Shown here one piece after another: positions 11,582 through 19,641 of a stretch of 30,737 nucleotides of DNA (position 1 is the stretch's first letter; each line of letters opens with the position of its first letter). This stretch comes from Glomus cerebriforme. Lineage: Eukaryota > Glomeromycota > Glomeromycetes > Glomerales > Glomeraceae. Below the pieces are notes generated by a model. That model did not search any database, had not been told where the DNA came from, and worked only from the letters and a program-made list of their open reading frames with translations. The stretch lies in the NCBI GenBank assembly GCA_003550305.1, contig QKYT01000032.1, positions 69,738-100,474 of the forward strand, given 5' to 3'. Both the position numbers and the translations under genes were made by a program.

Positions 11582-12640
11582 TCACATTTGATCCTTTACA
11601 GTAACATCTTTTAATGATGAATTAGATACTTTATTCATAAACTGTTGCTGTTGCCGCAATGGTTTCTGTAATGATTGCTGTGATAGTTGATTTGATTGTT
11701 GATGTTGTCTACACAACTTAGCTTTTAATTCCTCAAGTAACAAATATAATCTCTTACTTTCTTGAATATTAACAGGATATTGTTGTAATTTTGTATTCAA
11801 TTCTAAAATTTCACGACGGAGTTTTGCATTTTCTTCTTCAAGTCGGGTCAATTTTGATTCAAGATTTAAGACATATTCTTTCTTTCGATTACGACATCGT
11901 TTTGCTGCATCTCGATTACGTTCAAGTCGATGTTTTTGACGTTCATCTTCGGACATTGGTTGTTTTCTTTGGACATTGTGTTGATGATGCAATACGGATT
12001 GAACATTTGATGATTGAGGTTGATATGGTTGTAAAAAAGATGTCGATGGTTGTTCAATTTGTTGTTGTTGTATCACTTGTCCATCATCAGCAAACAGGTA
12101 TTGAGGACAATAACTTATCGGTACCATTTGTCCCAAAGATACCTGTGATTGAATCATTGGTTGTAATAGGTATGTCTGACCTTCGATAAATGTATGTTCG
12201 GGATATTGCTGTTGTAATGGTAAATGTTGGTGAGAATACATTAAAGATCTTAACTCTGGACGAGATTGTGAACCGGTTTGTTCGGAAATTGAAAGAACTC
12301 TAGGTGACAACTTTTGTGTAGGTGTAGCAGCAGGAGTTGGTTCTTGCGAAGGTTGTATGATTTGAGAGATATGAAGGCTTAAATCTGAAGCAGGATTATC
12401 GTGATGCCGACTAAAGGATTGTTGTTGTGATGGAAAGTGTGAAGTTAAATCATTAAAAGAAGAATTTATAATTCCAATATTTATAATTTCATTATTTTTT
12501 GTATCAAGATTATTGAATTGATTTGGGTTCGATGGTATTTCACTACTTTCAGGTAAAGTTTCTTTGGAATTTTCATCTTCGTTATATTCTTCTTGTGAAC
12601 CCATTTCTTCAAGTTTTCGTGCTTGATAAGTAGTAACCAT
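11582..12640 (-). CDS. ATF/CREB-type bZIP transcription factor
   Basis: A 352-residue frame read from the first ATG at 12640; the frame stays open upstream to 12736 but has no ATG there. The DNA-binding basic region lies at about 232-255 and matches the ATF/CREB signature (NRDAAKRCRNRKKEYV, with Asn242, Ala245/246, Cys249 and Arg250). A leucine zipper follows with heptad leucines at 260, 267, 274 and 281, so it should bind CRE-like TGACGTCA sites as a dimer. The N-terminal 230 residues are Gln/Ser/Pro-rich, probably a disordered activation region, and the C-terminal tail is Gln-rich. Fungal ATF/CREB factors often act in stress or nutrient responses, but the sequence does not say which. The 5' UTR carries a short GCAC microsatellite (about 12731-12743). 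A 5' intron upstream of the ATG is possible. Confidence 0.9.
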   Translation of the reverse strand: MVTTYQARKLEEMGSQEEYNEDENSKETLPESSEIPSNPNQFNNLDTKNNEIINIGIINSSFNDLTSHFPSQQQSFSRHHDNPASDLSLHISQIIQPSQEPTPAATPTQKLSPRVLSISEQTGSQSRPELRSLMYSHQHLPLQQQYPEHTFIEGQTYLLQPMIQSQVSLGQMVPISYCPQYLFADDGQVIQQQQIEQPSTSFLQPYQPQSSNVQSVLHHQHNVQRKQPMSEDERQKHRLERNRDAAKRCRNRKKEYVLNLESKLTRLEEENAKLRREILELNTKLQQYPVNIQESKRLYLLLEELKAKLCRQHQQSNQLSQQSLQKPLRQQQQFMNKVSNSSLKDVTVKDQM

Positions 12641-13328
12641 TGATAATAACAAATTTTTATACGGATGGTATATATTAAAAAGATCAAACTTATTATGATC
12701 AACGCGTTTAAGTTGTGAAAAAAAACAAACACGCACGCACGCACAGCAAAAAAAAATGTTTAAATTTACCTGTAAAGTTATTAAAGTGCAATACTTCCCG
12801 AAATTTTATTACAATCGTTATAAGATTTTGGAAAAATCCGTACGCGACTTTTATTTAATGATGGTATTTTTTCGATATTTATATCATATATCATAGAAAA
12901 GAATACGTTTACCAAAAGTCTTAAAATTTTATTTATTTATTATTGGACTTAATAATTAAATTTAAGGAATGACAAAAAAAAAAAAAAATTCTTAAGACGC
13001 GTGCATAAGATATTGAAGAAACGATATTTGTTAAAAAAAAAAAAATACTTTTGAGTGAAAGAAAAAAAAGTAAAAAATGTTTAACTCGAGGGTTCATATT
13101 TAAGCTTTTTCTTTTTATCATTACGTAATGAAAATTGTTATTTAAAGTTTTTAAAAATGTGATTTATTATATTGCACCCCTTGGAAAGTTTGTGGCGCAG
13201 CAACTTTAGTATAGTTACAGTATATATAACTATAACATATTTTATTTTCAATAATACAAATTTTTATTCTATATTAAACCCATCCCACCCTAGTAAGTTA
13301 AGATATGACATGTCAAATAATATTACTA
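12641..13328. other. 5' flank of bZIP gene, no other gene
   Basis: Presumed 5' UTR and promoter of the minus-strand bZIP gene. It includes the GCAC microsatellite, several A and T homopolymers, and a small inverted repeat TATAGTTA, 9-nt spacer, TAACTATA near 13211-13235. No additional coding region was found. Confidence 0.45.
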
Positions 13329-13460
13329 CAGTCATCACCCTCTATAGACATCCCTCTGTTTAGTGATTTTAATCACATTCCCTTTAAAAAAATCTCTTTT
13401 ATAGTCACATTATATAGGTTTTTCAGTTTTGGGAGGTGTGATTATATAGAGAGATGACTG
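13329..13460. mobile_element. 132-bp pogo/Tc1-like MITE
   Basis: A compact element bounded by imperfect terminal inverted repeats. The left end starts CAGTCATCACCCTCTATA. The right end, read on the other strand, starts CAGTCATCTCTCTATATAAT. It is flanked on both sides by TA (13327-13328 and 13461-13462). CAGT-type ends, a CTCTATA motif and a TA target duplication are typical of pogo/Tigger-like Tc1-mariner elements. It is too short to encode a transposase, so it is non-autonomous. A related partial copy lies near 28749. Confidence 0.7.
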
Positions 13461-13543
13461 TATATTATTTAACCTAGCATTAATAACTTTTTAAATCTTT
13501 TTCTAAATACTTTCTATTTTTTTTAATATTTATTTTTTACTTG

Positions 13544-13583
13544 CCAGAGATTCTTTAATATAATTATATTAAAGAATTTCTGG
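13544..13583. repeat. 40-bp palindrome without spacer
   Basis: CCAGAGATTCTTTAATATAA is followed directly by its reverse complement with one mismatch. With no loop it could extrude as a cruciform, or be the junction of a collapsed inverted duplication. Confidence 0.7.
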
Positions 13584-13739
13584 TAAATTAGATTAGATTA
13601 TGAGTTATGATAGTGGTATCATAGTTAAAACAAAATATTCATATACTTTTGGTAGCCATTTATACAGAGAACGATCAATGTTATACAGACATTTAAAGAT
13701 ATTTTGGTATCTATTGATTGAAATTCCATGATTTTATAT

Positions 13740-13922
13740 TCATTAGATTCGTCTCATTGAGAGGATTCGAATGATAATAAAAATTGTTTTTGTATGATTA
13801 ATATCCAATGTACAATTATGCTTTGAAAATTTAGATATTTTCTACAATATTTTTGGATCCAATGGTTAGTCTTTCATGATCTTTAGCTCATTGTATTCGT
13901 CTCATTAAGATGATTAAAATGA
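13740..13922. repeat. two copies of a 35-bp palindromic core
   Basis: Copies at 13740-13774 and 13888-13922 share TCATT..ATTCGTCTCATT and lie in the same orientation, differing at about seven positions. Each copy is itself near-palindromic around the centre CTCATTGAG. The same core occurs twice in each of the fold-back elements at 27767-28295 and 28990-29341. No terminal repeats could be found around this pair, so it may be a decayed member of that family. Confidence 0.55.
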
Positions 13923-14699
13923 TGGTAAATACATATTAATCAGATTAATAATGACTGAACCATGCCATTTTTTAAATTTTTAACTATTTATTATGCTAGT
14001 TGTACAAATCAGAATTTTTGCAGTGAGCATTCTCATACTTGCAAAAAATTCTGAAAAATATAAAGAATAGGAGTTTATTTATTATGACTGTAAGTACAGA
14101 ATAATATATTAATTTATATTACATTAATATATAATGATAAGCATAATTTGGATAGAATAAAGTGTTTGTATAACATTGATTGCCTTTTGTAAATAAAGAA
14201 TAAAAGATTTTTTTAAAAATATAGTAAATTATATGACAATTTTATATGATCAGTGTGGCTAATAGTAATGCCAACTTTCTGTATAATATAAATTTCTATA
14301 ATATTTAATATAAAAGAATAAAATAAATATGATTAGAAAGTCACAAACTTAAAGAATTTTTTTTTAATATTAAAAAATTATATTATTTAAAAATCTTTTT
14401 GAAAACCTTTATATGAAGTTGCGAATGGGCATTTTTTTTGTAAATGAGCAAAAAGTATTTTTATTAGTTTCTTATTTATTAGTATTGACTCATCAAAAGA
14501 ATATTTATAACATTTGTAATATATAGTAAATTTTTGTTTTTCTATTAGAATCTTGTATAAAATGTTGTATAGAATGTTGTATAGAATGTAAAAAATTTAT
14601 TAATATATATTTACAATTGTTTATTTAATATACTATTAAAGTTTATATGTGTAAACTATTAAAATTTATTATAAACTTTTATTTTTTACATATCTTTTG
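13923..14699. other. AT-rich, no gene seen
   Basis: Low-complexity AT-rich sequence with a short tandem repeat of the word TAGAATGTTGTA near 14570-14590. No recognisable coding or RNA feature. Confidence 0.4.
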
Positions 14700-15085
14700 C
14701 TCCATCTACAAGTTCTATTATAAAAATACTTAATGATAAGGTTTGTGCATTTGGTAAAAAGTACTAGTAAAGTGAGATTTTTTTATTCTATATAACCATG
14801 TATTATCAAATCTGCAACCATATAACTAGCTAAATCTTTTGGTTTTTCAAATTTTAGTTTTTGGTCACTTTTATATACTTCCAGTTCAGCCAAGTCTGAT
14901 TTTTAAACTTTTTTTGTATTTGATTTACAAAAAACTTCTACTATATATATCATCTTTAGTAATTTCACAATTACCAATATTACATATTTTCTCAACAATT
15001 TCTAATAAATGAAAAATATCTTTTATACAATTTTTAAGAGTAAACTATTCTTTTACAATTATCACATTTTAAACAGAAGGAAAGA
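14700..15085 (-). pseudogene. decayed fragment, possibly RecQ-helicase C-terminal region
   Basis: Minus-strand reading shows coding-like text spread over three frames. KCDNCKRIVYS comes first, then a helical stretch (IKDIFHLLEIVEKICNIGN), then, after a frameshift, EVFCKSNTKKV, a stop and KSDLAELEVYKSDQKLKF, ending PKDLASYMVADLIIHGYIE. The order of a CDNC zinc-type motif, a winged-helix-like helix, a D/EVF..S..KKV turn and a final LIxxGYI segment resembles the zinc and RQC parts of RecQ-family helicases. It has internal stops and at least two frameshifts and no helicase core nearby, so it is a remnant. The family call is tentative. Confidence 0.4.
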
Positions 15086-15102
15086 ATATTATTACTAGTG
15101 TT

Positions 15103-15330
15103 CTGAACAGATCAGTTCAGATCAGATTTAATTTAAATTTGATCTAATCTGAATCTGGTCTGAAACAGATCTGAACTAATCTGAATCTGATTAGATCTGA
15201 TCTGAACTGATTTGAAACTGATCCAGATTTGAATTGAACTGATCTGGATTTAATTAATCTGAAACTGAACTGAACTGAAACTGATTCATTAGATTTAAAA
15301 CTGAACTGATCTGAATTTAATTGTTCGTTC
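15103..15330. repeat. degenerate CTGAA/CTGAT satellite
   Basis: About 230 bp built almost entirely from 5-7 bp words such as CTGAA, CTGAT and TCTGAAC, giving strings like CTGAACTGAACTGAAACTGA. Orientation flips near 15140, where GATCAG/TTCAG words give way to CTGAA/CTGAT words across a TTTAATTTAAATTT centre. A low-complexity Ser/Gln/Phe-rich minus-strand frame crosses it but is a by-product of the repeat. Its right end runs directly into the tandem array at 15331. Confidence 0.7.
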
Positions 15331-16590
15331 AGTTTTCTAAAAAAAGAGAAGGAAGACATTAATTACATTCTCTGAAAGTAAAAAAAATAAAAGAAATAAA
15401 CAAACTAACCTTTTAGTTTGTTCAGCTTCATTCATTCATCTGGTTTTCTAAAAATAAGAGAAGGGAGACATTATTGCAGTTTTCAAAAAAATTGATCTGC
15501 ATGAAATTTACTAAAATTAAATTTTAAGTAGCTTAAAGAACAGTAATATGTAAAAAAAAAATTTTCTTTTTTAAAATATAATTTTTTTTTATTTATACAA
15601 AGAACAAAAGCTAAAGGTTTTATAAAATAAGTTTCAAATATCCTTTTATATGCTTTTTTTATAACTTATAATACATTATTTCTGTGATTACACTCTGTGA
15701 TTACATATGATTATAATGATTACAAATGAATACAAATAATTATATTATAAGTAAGTAAACTTTTATTTAATAATTTTGATTAAAACAACTTTTAAAACAT
15801 ATATATTGTGATTTTTTAAAGGTTTCAAAAGTTTATTATTATTATTTTATTTTTATTTTAGAATTTTTTATTGATTTTTTTATTACATTACATTAAAATA
15901 TTAATATTTTATTATTTATTACAATTTAGATTATTTTTGACATAAATATAATATATGTCTAGATGTCAAGTTTGTAATTATTCATAATAAAGGGTTTATT
16001 TAATCATATTTAACTTTGTAAATTTAAGAAATAAATTATAATAAAAAAATTCTTTTTCGTTAAATTGTGGTCACGTAATTAAAAATATTAGTTTTATTAG
16101 CTAATTTGTTTATAACACGTGATTGTATTTGTGTTTTTTGTATTACGAATATTTATTGCAAATTTTTATGCAGATCATTTTTTTTGAAAACTGCAATAAT
16201 TACGTTCCCTGAAAGTAAAAAAATAAAAGAAACAAATTAACTAATCTCTTAGTTTATTTATTCAAATTCCATTCATTCGGCTTCGTCCATTTGTCCAGTT
16301 TCCTAAAAAAAGAGAGAAAAGGAAATGTTAATTACTTTTTCTAATAATTAATAAAGTAAAAAAAGAATGAACTTACATTCGTTTAAGATCCCAGTTGTCT
16401 GACTTTATCCATTTGTCCAGTTTCCTAAAAAAAAAAAAGAAGAAAAACATTAATTACATTCACTGAAAGTAAAAAATAAAAGAAACAAATGAACTAATCT
16501 CTTAGTTTGTTCATTTAAGTTCTGTTTGTTCAGCTTCATCCGTTCATCTAGTTTTCTAAAAAAAAGAGAAGAAGAAATATTACTGGATAA
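15331..16590. repeat. tandem array of 111-131 bp units (five copies)
   Basis: Units start near 15331, 15442, 16297, 16419 and 16550, taking AGTTTYCTAAAA as the mark. Each contains AGTTTTCTAAAAAAAGAGAA, then ACATTAATTACATTC, CTGAAAGTAAAAAA, ACTAATCTCTTAGTTTGTTC and a TTCAGCTTCATCC-type end. Spacing is 111, 122 and 131 bp, and 130 bp between the second and third copies once the 723-bp insertion in copy two is removed. Divergence between copies shows it is old. It carries no coding potential. Confidence 0.75.
15474..16196. mobile_element. 723-bp TA-flanked MITE inserted in tandem repeat
   Basis: The termini are TTGCAGTTTTCAAAAAAA at the left and its reverse complement at the right, continuing through an ATGATCTGCAT-type segment for about 28 bp. 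TA flanks both ends (15472-15473 and 16197-16198). Removing the element and one TA restores GACATTAATTACGTTCC, which matches the sister tandem units (ACATTAATTACATTC), so the empty site is visible in the same window. TA duplication suggests a Tc1/mariner-type transposase acted in trans. The interior has no transposase and includes tandem TGATTACA words near 15685-15725. Confidence 0.8.
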
Positions 16591-16615
16591 TACTCTTATA
16601 AGAGTATTATCCAGT
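16582..16615. repeat. 34-bp perfect palindrome
   Basis: ACTGGATAATACTCTTA is followed immediately by its exact reverse complement, with no spacer and no mismatch. It sits at the end of the fifth tandem unit. No target duplication was found. Confidence 0.9.
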
Positions 16616-16624
16616 TGCATTATA

Positions 16625-16688
16625 ATATTATCTAGTTATGAGTATATTGTTATCTAGTTATGACTAAATTGTTGTCTAGTTATATATT
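16625..16688. repeat. 22-bp minisatellite, three copies
   Basis: The word TATCTAGTTATGA (and TGTCTAGTTATA) recurs at about 16628, 16650 and 16672, giving three degenerate copies of a 22-bp unit directly downstream of the 34-bp palindrome. Confidence 0.65.
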
Positions 16689-16854
16689 TTTGAGATTCTG
16701 TGGCCTTTTTATAAGCAAGTTGATATCCATTTGTTTTTAATACTCTGTGCCATTTAGTTGCTAGATTTGTTTTTCCATTCTAAAGCCTTTTGACAATTAT
16801 AAAGAAGTGAAGTTTGTTTTCCCACTCTATAATCTCATCAGGAAGTTTTGGAGG

Positions 16855-17030
16855 TGTTGATATACACTAAAAAACGCATTGATCAACACTACCAGTTGTT
16901 CAACATGTTGTAAAACACCTGTATACTGGAGTTTATCAACACATGCAGTTAATATATGCGTTTTTCTATACCAACAGTTGTTAAACACATTATATACTGT
17001 TGCGCAACACCCATATATTAACACTACTTA
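16855..17030. repeat. inverted-repeat-rich CAACA segment
   Basis: Imperfect inverted arms AAAAAACGCATTGATCAAC (about 16870-16888) and GTTAATATATGCGTTTTT (about 16950-16967) enclose several CAACA/TGTTG words, with GGTGTTGATATACAC near the left edge and ATATATTAACACTAC near the right. It could be a degraded MITE, but no clean termini or target duplication could be set. A minus-strand frame across it looks like a by-product of the repeats. Confidence 0.35.
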
Positions 17031-17299
17031 ATATTTTTTAATATAATATAAATAGTTATTATATAATTTATTTTAAATTTACTTATCTCATAAATATATT
17101 AAAAAATAATTTTTTTATAAATTATAATTAAAATTTTATTAAATTTATTAAAAATCTTTAAAATCAGGTCCGGATTATTATATTGGCCAACATTAAACAT
17201 AATTCTGACCAAATTCGAAAATAATTCGAGCCAAAAGTGTCTGATTAGTTTCAGAAATTTTTTTTTTTAAAATATCTTACTACTGATACGTCCTCTTTT
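17031..17299. other. AT-rich spacer with repeat-like CCGG segment
   Basis: Mostly AT-rich. The part from about 17163 to 17260 (GGTCCGGATTATTATATTGG, then CTGACCAAATTCG) looks like repeat debris and resembles the CTGGCCGGAATTAAAC segment before the Helitron-like end at 19410. No gene seen. Confidence 0.35.
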
Positions 17300-17555
17300 T
17301 GTCACTATGAATGGGCGGAGGAAGCAGCAATGGCTCTTCCCCTGTAGGTACTAATGACCTCTACCCATCCATAGAGGAGGGGCTTTTCGCAAGATTAATT
17401 AAAAAAAAAATTACAATTAAAAAAAAAGAAAAAAAAAATGAAAAAAGGCTCATATATACTTTTTTTGTATCACATGTATCACATGATACGAGCCGCAGTT
17501 TATTTTAAAAAAAAATAACTGCGCACTGCGCTTATCAATTAAGCCACAGCCGCAA
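17300..17555 (-). mobile_element. SINE-like element with tRNA-type A and B boxes
   Basis: On the minus strand, TGGCTTAATTGA (17546-17535) resembles the RNA polymerase III A box, and GGCTCGTATC (17494-17485) about 50 nt downstream resembles a degraded B box, the spacing expected of a tRNA-derived head. An AT-rich stretch with homopolymers and then an unusually GC-rich body (about 17311-17395, with the word GGAGGAAGCAGCAATGGCTC on the plus strand) follow. A plus-strand frame rich in Gly and Ser crosses the body but has no context supporting a gene. A defined tail and target duplication were not found, so the call stays tentative. Confidence 0.4.
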
Positions 17556-17644
17556 TTTATTAGTTTAAATAAAAATTTTAAAAACCTTAAATCAGTTTTA
17601 ATCGCCGTTTGAATTTTGAACTTTATTCTAGAAATTGAGAGATG

Positions 17645-18030
17645 GTTAGTTTCTTCGTGAAACTTACCATTTTTTTAATTTTTTTTTTAAAGAAACGTTT
17701 CTAACGTTTCTTTTTTTTTCTTTATAGGTCTCTCAGTTTTCGGTCTGATACTGGAAAGTGGGAAACGGTAAGTTTCTTCGCGAAACTTACCATTTTTTTT
17801 GTTTTTTTTTTAGAAACGCTTATTAACGTTTCTTTTTTTTTCTTGTAGGTTCTCCGAACTCTTTGGTCCAGAATGGGAAGGAAAACGGTAAGTTTCTTCG
17901 CGAAACTTACCGTATTTTTCTGTTTTTTTTAGAAACGCTTATTAACGTTTCTTTTTTTTCTTGTAGGTTCTTCGAACACTTCGGTTTGGAATGGGAGGGA
18001 AACGGTAAGTTTCTTCGTGAGACTTACCGT
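17645..18030 (+). repeat. tandem array of intron-like hairpin units
   Basis: Four copies (5' hairpins beginning near 17645, 17768, 17888 and 18005; periods 123, 120 and 117 bp) share one plan. A 38-40 nt spacer ending AAACG is followed by a donor-like GTAAGT inside a perfect hairpin (GGTAAGTTTC, loop TTCGC or TTCGT, GAAACTTACC). A T-rich tract, a second hairpin (GAAACG...CGTTTC) and a polypyrimidine stretch ending TATAG or TGTAG complete the unit. The GT...AG segments are 83, 81 and 79 nt, the size of the introns in this window's real genes. Spacers of 40, 39 and 38 nt do not preserve a reading frame, which argues against coding exons. The last copy stops after the first hairpin. Confidence 0.8.
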
Positions 18031-18354
18031 GATATAGATAATACTTTTGATACTACTTCAAGAGTCTGTTCCATCTTATTCAAAGCAAACTGATCAGAGA
18101 AAAATAAAATAAGCACTTGTTGGAAACGCTCACTATTATTCTATATTTTATAAATATGTTAAGCACCAATATGGAATTTTTCAGCCATTTTTTTTGATGT
18201 ATTAGGTATCTTACCTCTTGATTCTCTAATCTCTTTAATATCAGATTCTGACAACTAAATTGCATTGGATCGATAAAATTTTTCATGGAGATGGGTGACC
18301 ATTTTTTAGTTAGAATATATACGCAAAAAACTATCAATATGTACAATATTTTCT

Positions 18355-18545
18355 GGTAAATACATACTGGTGCCTTTCAATATGAGTCAGTACTTTTCAA
18401 TACATATCAATATCCTTCAATACATATTGGTATCCTTCAATGCATATCAGTATTCTCTTTCAGTGTGTATCAATAAGTATGAATATATCTCAGTACCTTT
18501 CAGTACGCATCAGTGATCTTTTTTCAATAAGTATCAATAGGCATT
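18355..18545. repeat. degenerate 20-bp minisatellite, about eight copies
   Basis: Units resemble TCAGTATCCTTTCAATACATA, with lengths of 18-24 bp and many substitutions (words CCTTCAATACATA, CTTTCAGTACGCA, TTTCAATAAGTA). It is non-coding and old by divergence. Confidence 0.7.
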
Positions 18546-18719
18546 AGATTCACCAAAAATAATCCTCTTTCTTATAAGTTTAAGGCCTTAGCTGAAATTT
18601 TTTTGCCTAAAGTAAAAAAAATATATCAATAAAATACCCCAGATCTGTACCTTAAAAGATCCGGATAATGGTAATAAACTTGGAGATACTTCAACTAATT
18701 ATTATCCTTCCAGTTGAAC

Positions 18720-18945
18720 AGATCTTGAAGAGCAACTTTTTTGCACAAAAAAAAATCGTGAAGTAGCTATTTACTGGGGGGAGCCAGTTTGTGGATAACT
18801 ATGATGTCTTAGATAGAGAAAACAAGTGCATTCAGGATGACTTTGATAAATCCAAAAATGAAAATGAAAAACTTTCTGATTGGATGCATCAACTTGGAGA
18901 AGAGATAAGACAGTCCATTGAAACATTATGTATGTGAATTTTCTA
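18720..18945 (+). pseudogene. decayed coding fragment, family unknown
   Basis: Two coding-like stretches lie in different frames. The first ends VAIYWGEPVCG at a TAA near 18795. The second runs on from DNYDVLDRENKC through KLSDWMHQLGEEI to a TGA near 18936. The amino acid composition is not low-complexity, and the shift between them suggests a frameshift or lost intron in a decayed gene. I do not recognise it. Confidence 0.3.
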
Positions 18946-18952
18946 AGCTCAA

Positions 18953-19150
18953 AAAATATATCAATTTTTTTATTATATTAGAAGAGCTTCTATCTGCTCT
19001 AAAATCTTAATTTTGATATCATATTTTTTAACTCTGCATAGACTTTCCAACCTTAGAAAATATATCAATTTTTTATTATATATTAGAAGAGCTTCCAACA
19101 GCTCTAGAATCTTAATTTTTATATAAATTACCTTTAATAGACTTTTATAA
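18953..19150. repeat. 104-bp tandem duplication
   Basis: Two copies begin at about 18953 and 19057. Both read AAAATATATCAATTTTTT, then ATTAGAAGAGCTTC, GCTCTA(A/G)AATCTTAATTTT and an AGACTTT end. The minus-strand frame shows the same duplication as IKIKILELLEALLI and IKIKILEQIEALLI. Whether it ever coded is unclear. Confidence 0.65.
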
Positions 19151-19198
19151 AGCATGATCTGCATTAGCCGTATAGATATTGTACGGTGGTATTTCATT

Positions 19199-19225
19199 GG
19201 TTAACGTCACTTCGTGACGTTAACC
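19199..19225. repeat. perfect 12-bp-arm hairpin with TGACGT half-sites
   Basis: GGTTAACGTCAC, loop TTC, GTGACGTTAACC. Both arms contain TGACGT, the half-site of the CRE bound by ATF/CREB bZIP proteins. It lies about 420 bp before the NMNAT-like gene but also inside repeat sequence, so it may be part of a mobile element rather than a promoter. Confidence 0.7.
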
Positions 19226-19409
19226 TATATAAAGTATAATATCGGTAATATAATTATTGAATCTATCTAATTAAAAAAATTTGTAACGTTTAGATTAACT
19301 GTATAAATAAAAGCTTTACAGTTGTGTAACTTGATCACGTGACATTACACAGATTCCAAAAAAGGAAATTGATGGGCATACACATAATTCTGGCCGGAAT
19401 TAAACTAAA

Positions 19410-19438
19410 CCCGTTGCAAAGCAACGGGTAGCAACTAG
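19410..19438 (+). mobile_element. Helitron-like 3' terminus
   Basis: A hairpin, CCCGTTGC, loop AAA, GCAACGGG (19410-19428), is followed six bases later by CTAG (19435-19438) and then T. A GC-rich hairpin just before a CTRR end inserted at an A-T site is the hallmark of a Helitron 3' end. The 5' end is uncertain; A^TCTATCTAATT at 19261-19262 fits the A^TC rule and would give a 177-bp non-autonomous element, but longer versions are possible. No Rep/helicase gene is present. Confidence 0.5.
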
Positions 19439-19641
19439 TTTTATATTATAATAAAATGTACTTATAATTTGTATATATTATAAATAAATCTTTTAATGAA
19501 TGCCTTCAGGGCTTCTCAATTAAAAAAAAAAGATTATTTTTATGAATTCTAAAAATAGAATTTAAGTTTTAATGTGAATGTGTATCAAACAAAAAGAGCC
19601 TAATGACCAGCCGAGCAAAATTTTAAATAAGAGTTCAGAAA
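19439..19641. other. 5' flank of NMNAT-like gene
   Basis: Short AT-rich interval between the Helitron-like end and the NMNAT-like gene. No TATA or other clear promoter motif beyond AT-rich words; presumably promoter and 5' UTR. Confidence 0.4.

Noticed and set aside
11791..12189. 132-codon plus-strand frame opposite the bZIP gene
   Set aside because: Antisense shadow; the minus strand carries a clear bZIP domain over the same bases.
15144..15359. 71-codon minus-strand Ser/Gln/Phe-rich frame
   Set aside because: It is a translation of the CTGAA/CTGAT satellite and not an independent gene.
17311..17508. 65-codon plus-strand frame beginning MGGGSSNGSSPVG
   Set aside because: It lies inside the GC-rich SINE-like body and runs into A homopolymers. 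No supporting context.
17863..18093. 76-codon plus-strand frame crossing the intron-like array
   Set aside because: It is generated by the repeat: the frame passes through GT-AG segments, and spacer lengths of 40, 39 and 38 nt do not keep frame between units.
18080..18346. 88-codon minus-strand frame next to the intron-like array
   Set aside because: It begins at TTG, not ATG, and shows no motif. It may be transposon debris but cannot be called a gene.
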